Positions 9,801 through 19,700 of a stretch of 64,000 nt of DNA are shown here, piece by piece. The stretch covers positions 124,001 through 188,000 of the forward strand of contig CAZDDI010000001.1 in assembly GCA_964504195.1 (NCBI GenBank), in the 5' to 3' direction. The stretch comes from CAZDDI01 sp964504195 (lineage in GTDB: Bacteria > Chloroflexota > Anaerolineae > B4-G1 > SLSP01). Numbering within the stretch: the stretch's first letter is position 1; each line of letters begins with the position of its first letter. A model generated the notes under the pieces. That model worked only from the letters and a program-made list of their open reading frames with translations, had not been told where the DNA came from and searched no databases. A program made the position numbers and the translations under genes.

Positions 9801-12800
9801 ACGCTGGTTTCCCGCGAAGCCTGGGCCACGGCGACAACAGTGGACCCCACCGACGCCGGCACGTTGACTTTCAACTATAGCCTCTACAACACTGGCAGCG
9901 ATGCCGCCGTCAATCTCACAGACATGGATATCAACATCCTCATTGGCAACCTACCCGTCATCACCTGGCGCGCGCCGGATCGTTCCAATATCTTGCCCGG
10001 TCAGACCAAAGGCCCGTTCGGCTCTGATCCGCTGGTACTTTCTCTGGAACAACTGGCTGCCATTGATAACGGCGAACCTATCCGCGTGGTGTTGGCTGAT
10101 TACGGCTATGACGATCAACTTTACGACCAGAACGCCTGGGGGCGTAGCGTCCTGTTCCATGTGGATGATGGCATTGCGGATGGCGATTATGCCGTGGACA
10201 CCTATCTCATTGCTACCAACCTGATCCAGGGCGAGACTTATCAGGATACGTTGGCGCGTTATTTTGATGTAACGGTGTTCGAAGGTGAGGCCGATGACCC
10301 CCGCAACGGGACGATCACAGGAATCCGCACGCCGGAATTCGATGCTAATGGCGAGATTACCGGCTGGGTGGCGCGTCCAGTCAACGAGCGCGCCTGGTGG
10401 GAGGTTTCGATTTCGGTGGGCGGAGAAACTGAGGGCATCGAGCACTTCAGGGACATGCCCGCCAAGCCCAAGACTGACGTTTTCCTACGCTATTTCGTGG
10501 ATAGCGACGGCGACGGTTATACAGATCGCGCCGAGCTGGCGGCCTATACCGATCCGCAAAGTCCGGAGTCGCATCCGCGCCCGGTGCTGGTGGCCGCGCA
10601 GCGGATTCTCGAAAATGGCGCAACTGGCACGGTGCAGCTGAGCCTGCAAAATAATGGCAACTTTGACGCCAGCAGTGTCGAAGTGTGGGCGATTGCCCCA
10701 GACGATAGCATCACAATCAACGATAACCTCATCGGCGGCGGCGGCCGGGTGCGCGCGCAGTCGCGCGTAGTCGTGGGAGCACGCATTGGCGCGCCGGATT
10801 TGACGAATTGGGCCAACAGCACGGCCAAGCCCTACATGGGCGGCAACTTCGATGGGCCGGCTGCCAGGACCTACACCTTCCGCGCTGATACCAGCGGTAC
10901 GACGGGCAGCACGGCGGGGTTGACAGTGAGTTGGAGCGCCGATGGCAGTACCTGGACGGCGCTCCAGGTGGGGAGCAGCTACGCGCCCGGCACATATCTG
11001 GAGGTGGCCGATGGTGTGCAAGTGACATTCACTGCTGGCGAGATTCACGGCGGAGATACTTTTGTAGTCCAGACGGCTTTGCCGATTGATACATTCTCGT
11101 TCACCATCAATCGCACACCCTATACCCCTCCGTTGATCGTGGTTTCTTACAATGATCCGCAGGGTAATCACAAATTCACGAGTGATGTAGTGCTGGATTC
11201 GCTCCAGAGTGACCTCACATACTATCAAGGCCGGATGCGGCGCGGGATGCAGTTGGATGTGTTCAGCCTGGAGTCATATCTGCCGGGAGTGAACACTGGA
11301 CACCTGGTCTTCAATAACCCCTCCGACACGACTATTACCGAGGGTAAGTTGTTCGTGGAATTCGCGCTGTCTGATGGCACGGTGGTGAAAGAAATTGTGT
11401 TACAGGGTCAGACTTTTGCGCCCGGGCCGAACGTGGTAGATTTTAATTGGAATACTGATGAGTTTAGTCCCACGTTTGGCCTGGATACCGAATACACATT
11501 GCTGGTCTTTGCCGTAGATCGGCAGGGCACGATCATCGAGAATACGGTCAAGGCTGTTGCGCGCTTGGGACAAGATTTGTTGCCTGCTGCTGTCATGCCT
11601 GCTGCGACCTGGGACTTCGGTATGGCGACGCAGGGCGAGATCTTGCAGCACACGCTGATGTTGGCAAATACCGGCTTTAATGATTTGCTGACCTACATAG
11701 ATGCTCCAGCGGAGATGAATGTCCGGCAAGGCCATGGGCGCCTTAGCCCCGCAGATGTGGCGACGTATGATCTTACTTTGAATACCACCGGGATCCCTGC
11801 GGGCACTTACAGCGCAACTGTCACACTGCGCAGTAGCGACCCGCAGCAACCTGCAACAACCGTGCAGGTGATGGGTGTAATTACTGATGTAGTGCCAGGG
11901 GTGAGGCTAGTCCCGGATTATCCATTGGATTTGCTGGTCACGATCCCCGGTACTCACACCCAGGGAGAGTGGATACAGTTTACTCACCCATTGGGGCCGG
12001 AGCCGATGAGTTTACATCCGGTGCGTGTATTGAGCAATACCACGGAGTTGGGTTTTGGTCGTTATGCTTCGGGGTTTGCTAGTTCTGGCGTTGCTTCAGG
12101 CGCGATGTTTGGGGATGGAAGCGATGGTGATTTGGTGGTCCATGCCGGAGAGATTGTCTATAGCGATAATGTTAGAACATCACTCGTAAGTAGCCTGGTC
12201 TCTGGCGCTACTTCTGTAGAAGTTGCTAGTGTTTCTGGGTTTAATCCTGGTGATGAGATACTTGTGATCCAATCTCAAGGTGCTCTTGTGGGTAATTATG
12301 AATTTGCTCAAATTGCTGCAATTGAAGGCAATACCCTATCTTTAATTGAGCCAATTAGTCATAGCTATCCAGCGGCATTTAATGGCTTTGAAGCTGAATA
12401 CTTTGCTAATAATTCCCTGAGTGGAACGCCTGTTTTGACCCGTAAAGATATGCAAATCAACTTTGATTGGGGTTCAGGTGGGCCTGGTGGGGGTGTTCCT
12501 TCGGACAATTTCTCAGCAAGATGGGTGGGACAATTCTATGCTATAGCTGGGACAGCAACCTTCGCGGTGGACGTAGATGACGGAGTTCGTGTTTATGTGG
12601 ATGATCAACTTGTCATTGATGAATGGCATGCTCAAGCTTTAACACATTATTCTGCTAGCCGATTTTTGGCCGAGGGATTGCATACGTTACGAGTGGAGTA
12701 TGTGGAATATGGTGGTAGTGCTATTATTAAGTTCTCCTTTACTCACTCAACTCATCAAGCTCAGATTCTTAGAGTGCCGCACTATCATAATGTTACTGTT

Positions 12801-15800
12801 GAACCTCTCGGCGTTTTGAAAGCACACGATTGGGATGGCAGTACAGGTGGGGTTATTGTATTTAGAGCCAGTGGTATGGTTGAAATTGCATCTAATGCAA
12901 GTGTTTCAGTCCTAGGTCAAGGCTATCGAGTCAACCCGACAATTATTACTGGCGGAGGATCCCAACAATATCAAGGAGAGAGCTATCGGGGATGGGGTGG
13001 GGCTTCCACTTACTCTAATTTTACATCTGGTGGTGGAGGTAAGAATGAAACAGGAGATAATGCTTACAACGCAAAGGGATCTGGCGGTGGAGGCCATGCA
13101 ACTCCAGGTGGTAGTTCATATGGTGCAGGAGGAGGCGTTATTGGGCAAGAAGATCTAAGTGAAAAGATCTATTTTGGAGGTTCTGGCGGACATGGCGGAC
13201 ATGATTGGAGAGTAGGTTCGGGAAGTGTCTATGGTGGAGATGGCGGGGGAATCATCATCATTGCTGCAACTCGTGTAAATGTAATGGGTATGATATATGC
13301 CAATGGTGAAAATGGAAAAAGTAATGTGGAGGGAGGTTTTGGAGGGGGTGCAGGTGGAAGTATTTACATAGTTGGTAGTGATCTGCAATTAGGTACAATG
13401 CAGGTCGCTGCTCTAGGAGGAATGGGCGGGGTTGGGAGAGATCAATCTGGAGGAGCAGGAGGACTTGGGCGAATTTGGGTTGAATATTGTGACAATATTA
13501 CGGGAAACACAAACCCTTCGGCAAATACTCAGAAATTGGATTGTTACATCGTAGAGCAGATCGAATTCGCACCTTACAACCAGTCCCGTTTGAACTTACC
13601 CAATGCCTTCGATGGCGGCCAATCCTATCAGATCTCCTATGCCCGCCGTCAGGTCTTCGCGACGGCCAGCGAATACACAACCACCTTGCGCATCCCGGCA
13701 GGGCAGCTGGCGGCAGCGACGCTCGATGCGCTCATCAGCGAGGCCGCAGCCGGCGACCTGACCTTCAACCTTGATATCGGCAACACTGGTGCCTGGGACT
13801 GGCAGACCACGCAGTCGCTCAGCGGCCCGGCAACCCTGAATAGCCCTGATCTGGCAGCGGCCTTCAACGCCTACTGGCAGAGCCAGGGCGCACCCCAGAC
13901 GGGCACGCTGGATGTACCGGTGCGCGTTTCGATGAGCAAGGCCGGGCAGGTGTTGCTCACCAATTTCTATACGCCGCTCTTGCCGCCGGATGCCACACTG
14001 ACGGCCAGTGATATTACCTTTGGCGTGGCAACGCCAGTGGAAACGGATGCCATGCCGGTGACGGTCACGCTGCACAATCTCGGCGGGCGGGCCACGGGTG
14101 GCCTCACCGCAGCCTTCTATGCCACGTTGCCCAATGGCCGCGAAACATACATTGGCAGCGCGTTTGTGGCGGATATTGCGGCTAACGCTACAGCGTCGGC
14201 AAGCATTGTGTGGGATACTGCCGGGTTTACCGGCACCGTGCCGGTGCGGGTGGTGGTAGATCCCTACGGGCATGTACCGGAAGGCAATGAGGGCAACAAT
14301 CAAGCCATTAAATCTGTAACAATTCTCAAGCGGCCTGATGTGCAGGTAACACAGCTGTTGTTATCTGACACAGAACCGCAAGCGGGTGAGACGGTACAGA
14401 TAACATTAACCTTGAGCAATGCAGGGCAGGCAACCGCTGGTACGCAAACCGTGCTTCTGGAACGCGATGGGATTACGTTGGGTACACAAACGGTGTTGGC
14501 GTTGGCTGGCGGTGCGTCGCAAGTTGTCGTTTTTGATTGGACTCCCGTTGAGCCAGGCCCGTATCGCTTGCGGGCTGTGGGCGATGCGAACAATAATGTC
14601 AACGAATTTGATGAAAGCAACAATGCTCTCTGGCGCGCCGTGTATGTGGGTTTCTCCACGCCATTGGCCCTGGATAGCGGTGGTGCGACCGACCCGGCCT
14701 ACAGCGCTGCAACTGGTTACGGGGTAGTGGATACCGGACCGCCAGACGTACTCATTGCCTGTGGTGGGTCAGAAGCCTACCAAACATTGCGCCGTGACCC
14801 AGGTGGTCAGGTGCAGTACCGTTTTGATCACTTGCTACCCGGACATTTTTATCATCTCGATATCACCCTTTACGAGTGCGATGGTGCCGGCCGTCAGGAA
14901 AGTGTTTATGTGGATGGGCATCTGGTTGCCGGGCCGGAGGATTTGGGTGATGGGCAGGTGCATCGGTTATCCATTCGCCTTGACCCGGCATTGTACGCCG
15001 ATCATGGGATCAATGTTACCATTGTTGCCCCGGGCATTGATGGGGCGGTGGTTAGTGAAGTAAACCTCCACGATGTGGATTATCGCTATGCCGATGCCGG
15101 TGGGCCGCAGGATCCTGGCTATCCGGCGGCGGCAAAACTCAAATATGGCTGGTTGGATGGCGATAACATCACAGCCTGGGGGACATTGCCTTACCAGAGC
15201 GTGCGTGTAGATCAGGCGGATAATGAGCTACGCTACCGCTTTGACGGGTTGGAACCGACTAAACGCTACAATGTCCATTTCACCTTCTGGCAACCTTCGG
15301 GCACCGGACGTATCCAGCGTGTGCGCGTGGATGGCCTGGATACAGGACTGACCGTCAACACAGGGGATTATCAGCTCCACCGTGAGACAGTGGCTGTTAT
15401 CCCGGCGACCTACGCCACAGATGGCAGTATCATCGTGAGCATCGCCCGGCTCAACGCGCAAACCGGTGCGATGGTCAATGAAATTGCGTTGGAAGAGGAA
15501 ACCTTGCCTGTTCAGAACCAGTGCGCGGTACAAGAGACGCCTTACTTCACTGATGTTTATGGCGCAGTGCATATTCTAGGCGGGGCGGCTACTGCAGGCA
15601 CCGTTATCACGGCGCTGAATCCGCGCGGCGACGTGGTGGGCTGCTTCGTGGTGGGGACCACTGGACAGTATGGCTTCATGCGCATCTATGGCGAAGATGC
15701 CACTGCGATCCCGCTCATTCCCGGTATGCGCGCGGGCGAACTGGTTGCGTTTCGTGTGAGCGGGGCTTCGGCCATAGCGACCCCCTTGCTCTATTGGCAG

Positions 15801-16745
15801 GCAGATTATGCCAGCCACCAGGTAGATCTCAATGCTGGCAGTATTACCGGACAATCTATCTTGCTGCAGGCTGGGTGGAATCTGATGTCTTTTCGCCTTG
15901 AGCCACCGGTGCCTACAGTGCGACAAGTGTTCAACTCAATGGATGGACGCTACGATCGCGTGCTAGGTGAGACGGGGGCCTATGTGCCATCCTTGCCTGA
16001 CATTTACAATACGCTAAAAGAAATGCATCCAGAGCAGGGCTACTATGTCCGCCTCACCGGTTCGACCGCTGTTACAGCTCTCTTTGAAGGCGTGGCTGTG
16101 CCGGTCACGACCCCTATCCCGCTGCATCCCGGCTGGAATTGGATCGGCTACTTGCCTGAAGCCACCCTGCCTATCACGGTGGCCTTGCAGTCTATCGAAG
16201 GGTACTATCAGCGAGTATTAAGTCTGAACAAGGCTTTTGATCCGGCTTTACCCGGCTATAGCACCCTGCATTCCCTGGAGCCGGGCAAAGGCTACCTGAT
16301 CTACGCCAACCAGTCCGTGACCTTGACCTATCCGGCGGGGAGTACCCTGCTCAATGTCACACCAGAGCGGGTAGGGGCTTCCGGTTGCGAGAATTTGAAT
16401 CCCACCCCGCAATTCACCTTGCTGTATGGCGACCTGTTGCTCGGCGGGCGGCCAGCCCCAGTCGGCAGCCGGGTGGAAGTGCTCACCCCGCGCGGGGAGG
16501 TGGCGGGATGTCTGGTGCTGGAGAAACCCGGCGTCATCGGCTTCATGCAGGTCTACGGCGAGGATGCGGCCCTATCGCCCACCATCGCGGGCTTCCGGGC
16601 TGGCGAGCCCTTGGCTTTCCGGGTCAACGGGATGCCAGTGGATACTGAAACGCGGGTGTGGCAGGATGATTGGACGGCGCATATCATCACGCTCCGGGCG
16701 GATTACGTCCAGGTGTACTTGCCGCTGGTGTTGCGGGGAGACTAA
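6813..16745 (+). CDS. Giant secreted multidomain surface protein with M23, PA14 and CARDB modules
   Basis: 3310 residues from the ATG after AAGGAG. Signal peptide in the first 40 residues. Modules in order: thrombospondin-3-like Ca-binding repeats near 190-310 (DTDGDGLTDTEEYW); an M23/LytM-like metallopeptidase domain near 685-780 with HYGGWRTHYMHI and GGHVHFAIV; a second Ca-binding segment near 1230; beta-sandwich domains; a PA14 domain near 1858-1985; a glycine-rich stretch near 2040-2225; two CARDB domains near 2390-2613; two carbohydrate-binding-like repeats near 2620-2900; a Cys-containing domain of about 105 residues twice (near 2902 and 3191); paired GWN repeats near 3015-3175; and the C-terminal tail VYLPLVLRGD. 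M23 domains cut peptidoglycan or related peptides, so adhesion plus wall or prey lysis is possible. Two regions (about 8090-9400 and 12040-13560) are markedly AT-richer than the rest. Confidence 0.85.
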   Translation: MNPIKSTPRLLLNLFILVVLLTPLASPWALPQSEMVSAAPLPEERIAPPTAELFDAWTDLFRTWVTLPNTTSRARLDTLGVVVLEENETRVLILADAEQLQTLAQLRFRPEASNDLGSLMQYHAESVPWLAESVQPLLAQARDVRVMRLDNAVRIGTTGSAILAEAQTNLRTTMHLLSEEQRAGILSLISVDTDGDGLTDTEEYWWCTDPNNANSDGDPYGYTDGQEVAALLDFTLPRTVRWNYGPPFGPPNAWPNFNDRNGTHVNICNDGDYDTIPDYAEAFMVGTRVGTGDSENTDGDKFDDGQELFGITFCPGGDAYCGYGSYPRTQDYSFITSGMPSWVRPPGDSPFVAAYPVIELRVDPNSIVVTTKEIHTIERTITTGEDIATGFAEMDGNSTTVGTIDTNTHNTWQEHSTTEGGIEPATSASQYIIDNLFVNSVVSMYATEVKKEAGFISDYRFLNSTSISELEIQAFLEKWASPLAEFIEDINGEEWSAAEIIKFHAMFNSINPEVLLIMLEAKAHLITDPTVGVPLFASPEISFKGTPSFYNYVELLTNQLVNAYDLVRYTPIRQNAHLSQINYENASDATIAIIEIFSGMFDTSEQQVWLVGSDAKFVEYLSTWFNDSVTLEFNEALTSGPTTLPSGYQLPFPTDEVWYYSSGPHHNNGISHCAPGKTRSECPPGPWSAIDIVPPERVPCGTVDTRWWVVAAQDGIVVSSGKGLVIVEHYGGWRTHYMHIASQDRVGVGVEVDKGDPIGHPSCEGGVSTGGHVHFAIVNATEGFVNIDSSFLSSWFIKETTHYNGTMSRSGVSRVAEASRIPGTNDISSDTAILYYSANSCNEIPMSAEPPAPITIAQETRKTGFWEGLGRTLKTVWGAFTGNNQTLALQHTILSNPAGCVGNSCANQVGGTSSNSLNYSDNRTAGQCGGSGNNTSSTMYGSGGGGAGSAIYDTGSGFSSLRVWSETSTTGEGWATSHSDLRMETTYREVTRSQVNTLVSREAWATATTVDPTDAGTLTFNYSLYNTGSDAAVNLTDMDINILIGNLPVITWRAPDRSNILPGQTKGPFGSDPLVLSLEQLAAIDNGEPIRVVLADYGYDDQLYDQNAWGRSVLFHVDDGIADGDYAVDTYLIATNLIQGETYQDTLARYFDVTVFEGEADDPRNGTITGIRTPEFDANGEITGWVARPVNERAWWEVSISVGGETEGIEHFRDMPAKPKTDVFLRYFVDSDGDGYTDRAELAAYTDPQSPESHPRPVLVAAQRILENGATGTVQLSLQNNGNFDASSVEVWAIAPDDSITINDNLIGGGGRVRAQSRVVVGARIGAPDLTNWANSTAKPYMGGNFDGPAARTYTFRADTSGTTGSTAGLTVSWSADGSTWTALQVGSSYAPGTYLEVADGVQVTFTAGEIHGGDTFVVQTALPIDTFSFTINRTPYTPPLIVVSYNDPQGNHKFTSDVVLDSLQSDLTYYQGRMRRGMQLDVFSLESYLPGVNTGHLVFNNPSDTTITEGKLFVEFALSDGTVVKEIVLQGQTFAPGPNVVDFNWNTDEFSPTFGLDTEYTLLVFAVDRQGTIIENTVKAVARLGQDLLPAAVMPAATWDFGMATQGEILQHTLMLANTGFNDLLTYIDAPAEMNVRQGHGRLSPADVATYDLTLNTTGIPAGTYSATVTLRSSDPQQPATTVQVMGVITDVVPGVRLVPDYPLDLLVTIPGTHTQGEWIQFTHPLGPEPMSLHPVRVLSNTTELGFGRYASGFASSGVASGAMFGDGSDGDLVVHAGEIVYSDNVRTSLVSSLVSGATSVEVASVSGFNPGDEILVIQSQGALVGNYEFAQIAAIEGNTLSLIEPISHSYPAAFNGFEAEYFANNSLSGTPVLTRKDMQINFDWGSGGPGGGVPSDNFSARWVGQFYAIAGTATFAVDVDDGVRVYVDDQLVIDEWHAQALTHYSASRFLAEGLHTLRVEYVEYGGSAIIKFSFTHSTHQAQILRVPHYHNVTVEPLGVLKAHDWDGSTGGVIVFRASGMVEIASNASVSVLGQGYRVNPTIITGGGSQQYQGESYRGWGGASTYSNFTSGGGGKNETGDNAYNAKGSGGGGHATPGGSSYGAGGGVIGQEDLSEKIYFGGSGGHGGHDWRVGSGSVYGGDGGGIIIIAATRVNVMGMIYANGENGKSNVEGGFGGGAGGSIYIVGSDLQLGTMQVAALGGMGGVGRDQSGGAGGLGRIWVEYCDNITGNTNPSANTQKLDCYIVEQIEFAPYNQSRLNLPNAFDGGQSYQISYARRQVFATASEYTTTLRIPAGQLAAATLDALISEAAAGDLTFNLDIGNTGAWDWQTTQSLSGPATLNSPDLAAAFNAYWQSQGAPQTGTLDVPVRVSMSKAGQVLLTNFYTPLLPPDATLTASDITFGVATPVETDAMPVTVTLHNLGGRATGGLTAAFYATLPNGRETYIGSAFVADIAANATASASIVWDTAGFTGTVPVRVVVDPYGHVPEGNEGNNQAIKSVTILKRPDVQVTQLLLSDTEPQAGETVQITLTLSNAGQATAGTQTVLLERDGITLGTQTVLALAGGASQVVVFDWTPVEPGPYRLRAVGDANNNVNEFDESNNALWRAVYVGFSTPLALDSGGATDPAYSAATGYGVVDTGPPDVLIACGGSEAYQTLRRDPGGQVQYRFDHLLPGHFYHLDITLYECDGAGRQESVYVDGHLVAGPEDLGDGQVHRLSIRLDPALYADHGINVTIVAPGIDGAVVSEVNLHDVDYRYADAGGPQDPGYPAAAKLKYGWLDGDNITAWGTLPYQSVRVDQADNELRYRFDGLEPTKRYNVHFTFWQPSGTGRIQRVRVDGLDTGLTVNTGDYQLHRETVAVIPATYATDGSIIVSIARLNAQTGAMVNEIALEEETLPVQNQCAVQETPYFTDVYGAVHILGGAATAGTVITALNPRGDVVGCFVVGTTGQYGFMRIYGEDATAIPLIPGMRAGELVAFRVSGASAIATPLLYWQADYASHQVDLNAGSITGQSILLQAGWNLMSFRLEPPVPTVRQVFNSMDGRYDRVLGETGAYVPSLPDIYNTLKEMHPEQGYYVRLTGSTAVTALFEGVAVPVTTPIPLHPGWNWIGYLPEATLPITVALQSIEGYYQRVLSLNKAFDPALPGYSTLHSLEPGKGYLIYANQSVTLTYPAGSTLLNVTPERVGASGCENLNPTPQFTLLYGDLLLGGRPAPVGSRVEVLTPRGEVAGCLVLEKPGVIGFMQVYGEDAALSPTIAGFRAGEPLAFRVNGMPVDTETRVWQDDWTAHIITLRADYVQVYLPLVLRGD

Positions 16746-16760
16746 GGGAGAGTCACCACC

Positions 16761-19700
16761 ATGAAACAGAGTATCCGTTTGGGATTAGTCTTGCTGTTGT
16801 TGTTGGGCCTACCTGGACATACGACCGCAACGCGCGCGTTGCCGCCCCGGCAAGAAAGCCGTCCGCAAGGCGTGTGCCCGCCGGTGCAGAACACACCTTT
16901 CTTCACCCTGGCCTATGGCGCGGTCACGCTCGATGGCGTTTCCGCGCCGGTGGGCACGGTGGTGGAAGCCCGCAGCCCGCGCGGGGATGTGGTAGGCTGC
17001 TTTGAAGTCACCACGGCGGGCAACTATGGGATGATGTACGTCTACGGTGAGGATACTACCGTGACGCCGCCCATCCCCGGAATGCGCGCGAGCGAATCGG
17101 TGGCCTTTTATGTCAACGGCTCGCCCGCTACCGCCACCCCGACGCTCACCTGGGCCAATGACAAAACCTGGCATGAGGTCAATCTAGTGGCCGTGGGCAC
17201 GCCCCATGCCGATTTTAGTGGCACGCCGCGGCAGGGGCCAGCGGCATTGAGTGTCACTTTCACCAATCTTTCTACGGGCAACTACGCCACCTGTGCCTGG
17301 ACGTTCGGCGATGGTGGCACGAGCGCCAGTTGTAGTCATCCGAGCCACACTTACACAACCCCTGGCGTGTACACCGTTTCACTCACCATCAGCGGCGCGC
17401 TGGGCAGCGATACGGAAACCAAGACGGGGTACATCACCGTGTATACGCCGGTCAATGCGCAGTTCAGCGGCGCTCCAACTTCCGGCACCGCCCCCCTGGC
17501 CGTGACGTTCTCCAATGCTTCAACTGGCGACTACACTACCTGCGCCTGGGCTTTTGGCGATGGAGGAACCAGCAATGCCTGTAATCCACCTGCTTATACC
17601 TATCACACCCCGGGCGTTTACCCTGTCTCGCTCACCGTGAGCGGACCTGGCGGCGGTGATACCGAGACCAAGACGGATTACATCACCGTGTACACGCCGG
17701 TCAATGCCCAGTTCAGCGGGACGCCCACGGTGGGCCCTGCTGCTTTGGCCGTTGCCTTCACCAACACCTCCACTGGGGATTACACCACGTGTGCCTGGAC
17801 TTTTGGCGATGGCGGAACGAGTAATGCCTGTAATCCGCCTGGCTACACTTATAACACACCAGGCGCGTATACCGTTGCGTTGACCGTGAGCGGCTCCGGC
17901 GGCAGCGACACTGAGACGAAAAACGCCTACATCACGGTTTACACGCCGGTCAACGCGCAGTTTAGTGGCACGCCGACTTCGGGCGGCGCACCCTTGACTG
18001 TCACGTTCACCAACACCGCAACTGGTGATTACGCCACTTGCGCCTGGACTTTTGGGGATGGCGGGACCAGCTCTCTGTGTGTACCGCCGTCACACACCTA
18101 TGCTGCTCCCGGCACCTATACCGTCACGCTAACCGTGAGTGGGCTGGGCGGGGCTGACACGGAGAGCAAAAGTGCGTACATCACTGTATACGCCCCCCCG
18201 GTGGCGGCCTTCAGTGGTGCGCCTACGGCGGGCCCCGCTGCGCTGGCCGTCACCTTCACCAATCTCTCGACCGGAGATTTCGACACCTGCGCCTGGACTT
18301 TTGGCGATGGCGGCACGAGCAGTGTGTGTGCCGCGCCCCAGCATACTTACACCGCGGCTGGCGTATACACGGTGACATTGCTGGTCAGTGGGCCAAGTGG
18401 AACGGATACCCACACCGAGGTCGCTTACATCACCGTCTATGACCCAGTGGCAGCAGATTTCAGTGGCGCACCTACCGCTGGCATAGCGTCGCTACCCGTC
18501 ATATTCACCAATCTTTCCGGTGGGATTTTCGAGAGTTGCGCGTGGGATTTCGGCGATGGCGCGACCAGTACGGTTTGTACTGATCCAGAGCATGTCTATG
18601 TGAACGCTGGCCTCTATACCGTCACCCTCACCGTGAGCGGGTTAGGGGGCAGCGATACAGAAATCAAGACTCACTACATCACTGTGTATGCGCCCCCCAC
18701 CGCCGCGTTCAGCGGTACACCGCTAGCGGGCGTCGCGCCTCATGCCGTGCAGTTCTCCAACCTCTCCACCGGCGATTATGCTACCTGCGTCTGGCAGTTT
18801 GGGGACGGCCTCACTAGCGATAGCTGCATTGCGCCGCTACATACTTACGCGAATCCGGGCGTCTATACCGTTACCTTGACCGTCAACGGCCCTGGCGGGA
18901 GCGCCATTGAGATCAAACCCCATTACATCACCGTCTATCAGCCCGTCAACGCTGCTTTCAGCGCGCAACCGGTCGCGGGAGCAGCCCCCTTGACCGTGAC
19001 CCTCACAAATCTTTCGACGGGCGATTATACTACTTGTGCCTGGGATTTTGGCGATGGGCACACCAGCACAGTATGCAGCCAGCCGGCGCACACCTATACC
19101 GGGCCAGGGCTTTACACCATTTCGCTACAGATTAGTGGCCCAGGCGGCAGCGACACGGAGACCAAGACCCAACATATCCGCGTCTATGCGCCGCCCGTGG
19201 CCGATTTCAGCAGCACTCCTACGTCCGGCGCTGCGCCGTTAGATGTCACCTTTAGCAATTTTTCGACCGGGGATTTTAGCAATTGCACTTGGGCTTTTGG
19301 GGATGGTAATACCAACACCAGCTGTAATCCCGCCCCCCACCGCTACCAGGCACCGGGCGTCTATACCGTGATGCTGGCTATTACCGGGCTGGGAGGCAGC
19401 GATACTGAAACCAAAGTGAACTATATCACCGTCTACGCGCCGCCCGTCGCCAATTTCATGGCTACGCCAACGGCGGGCCCCGCCGCATTACTGGTGGAAT
19501 TCACCAATCAAACGACGGGCGTCTACACCACCTGCCTCTGGGCTTTTGGGGATGGGGGGAGCAGCACCGCTTGCCACCCGCAGCACACCTACCTCACGCC
19601 CGGCACTTACACCGTATTGCTCATGGTCAGCGGGCCCGGCGGCAGCGATAGTGCCACGAAAAGCAATTACATCACCGTATCTGTGCCGGTAGCGGCGGAT

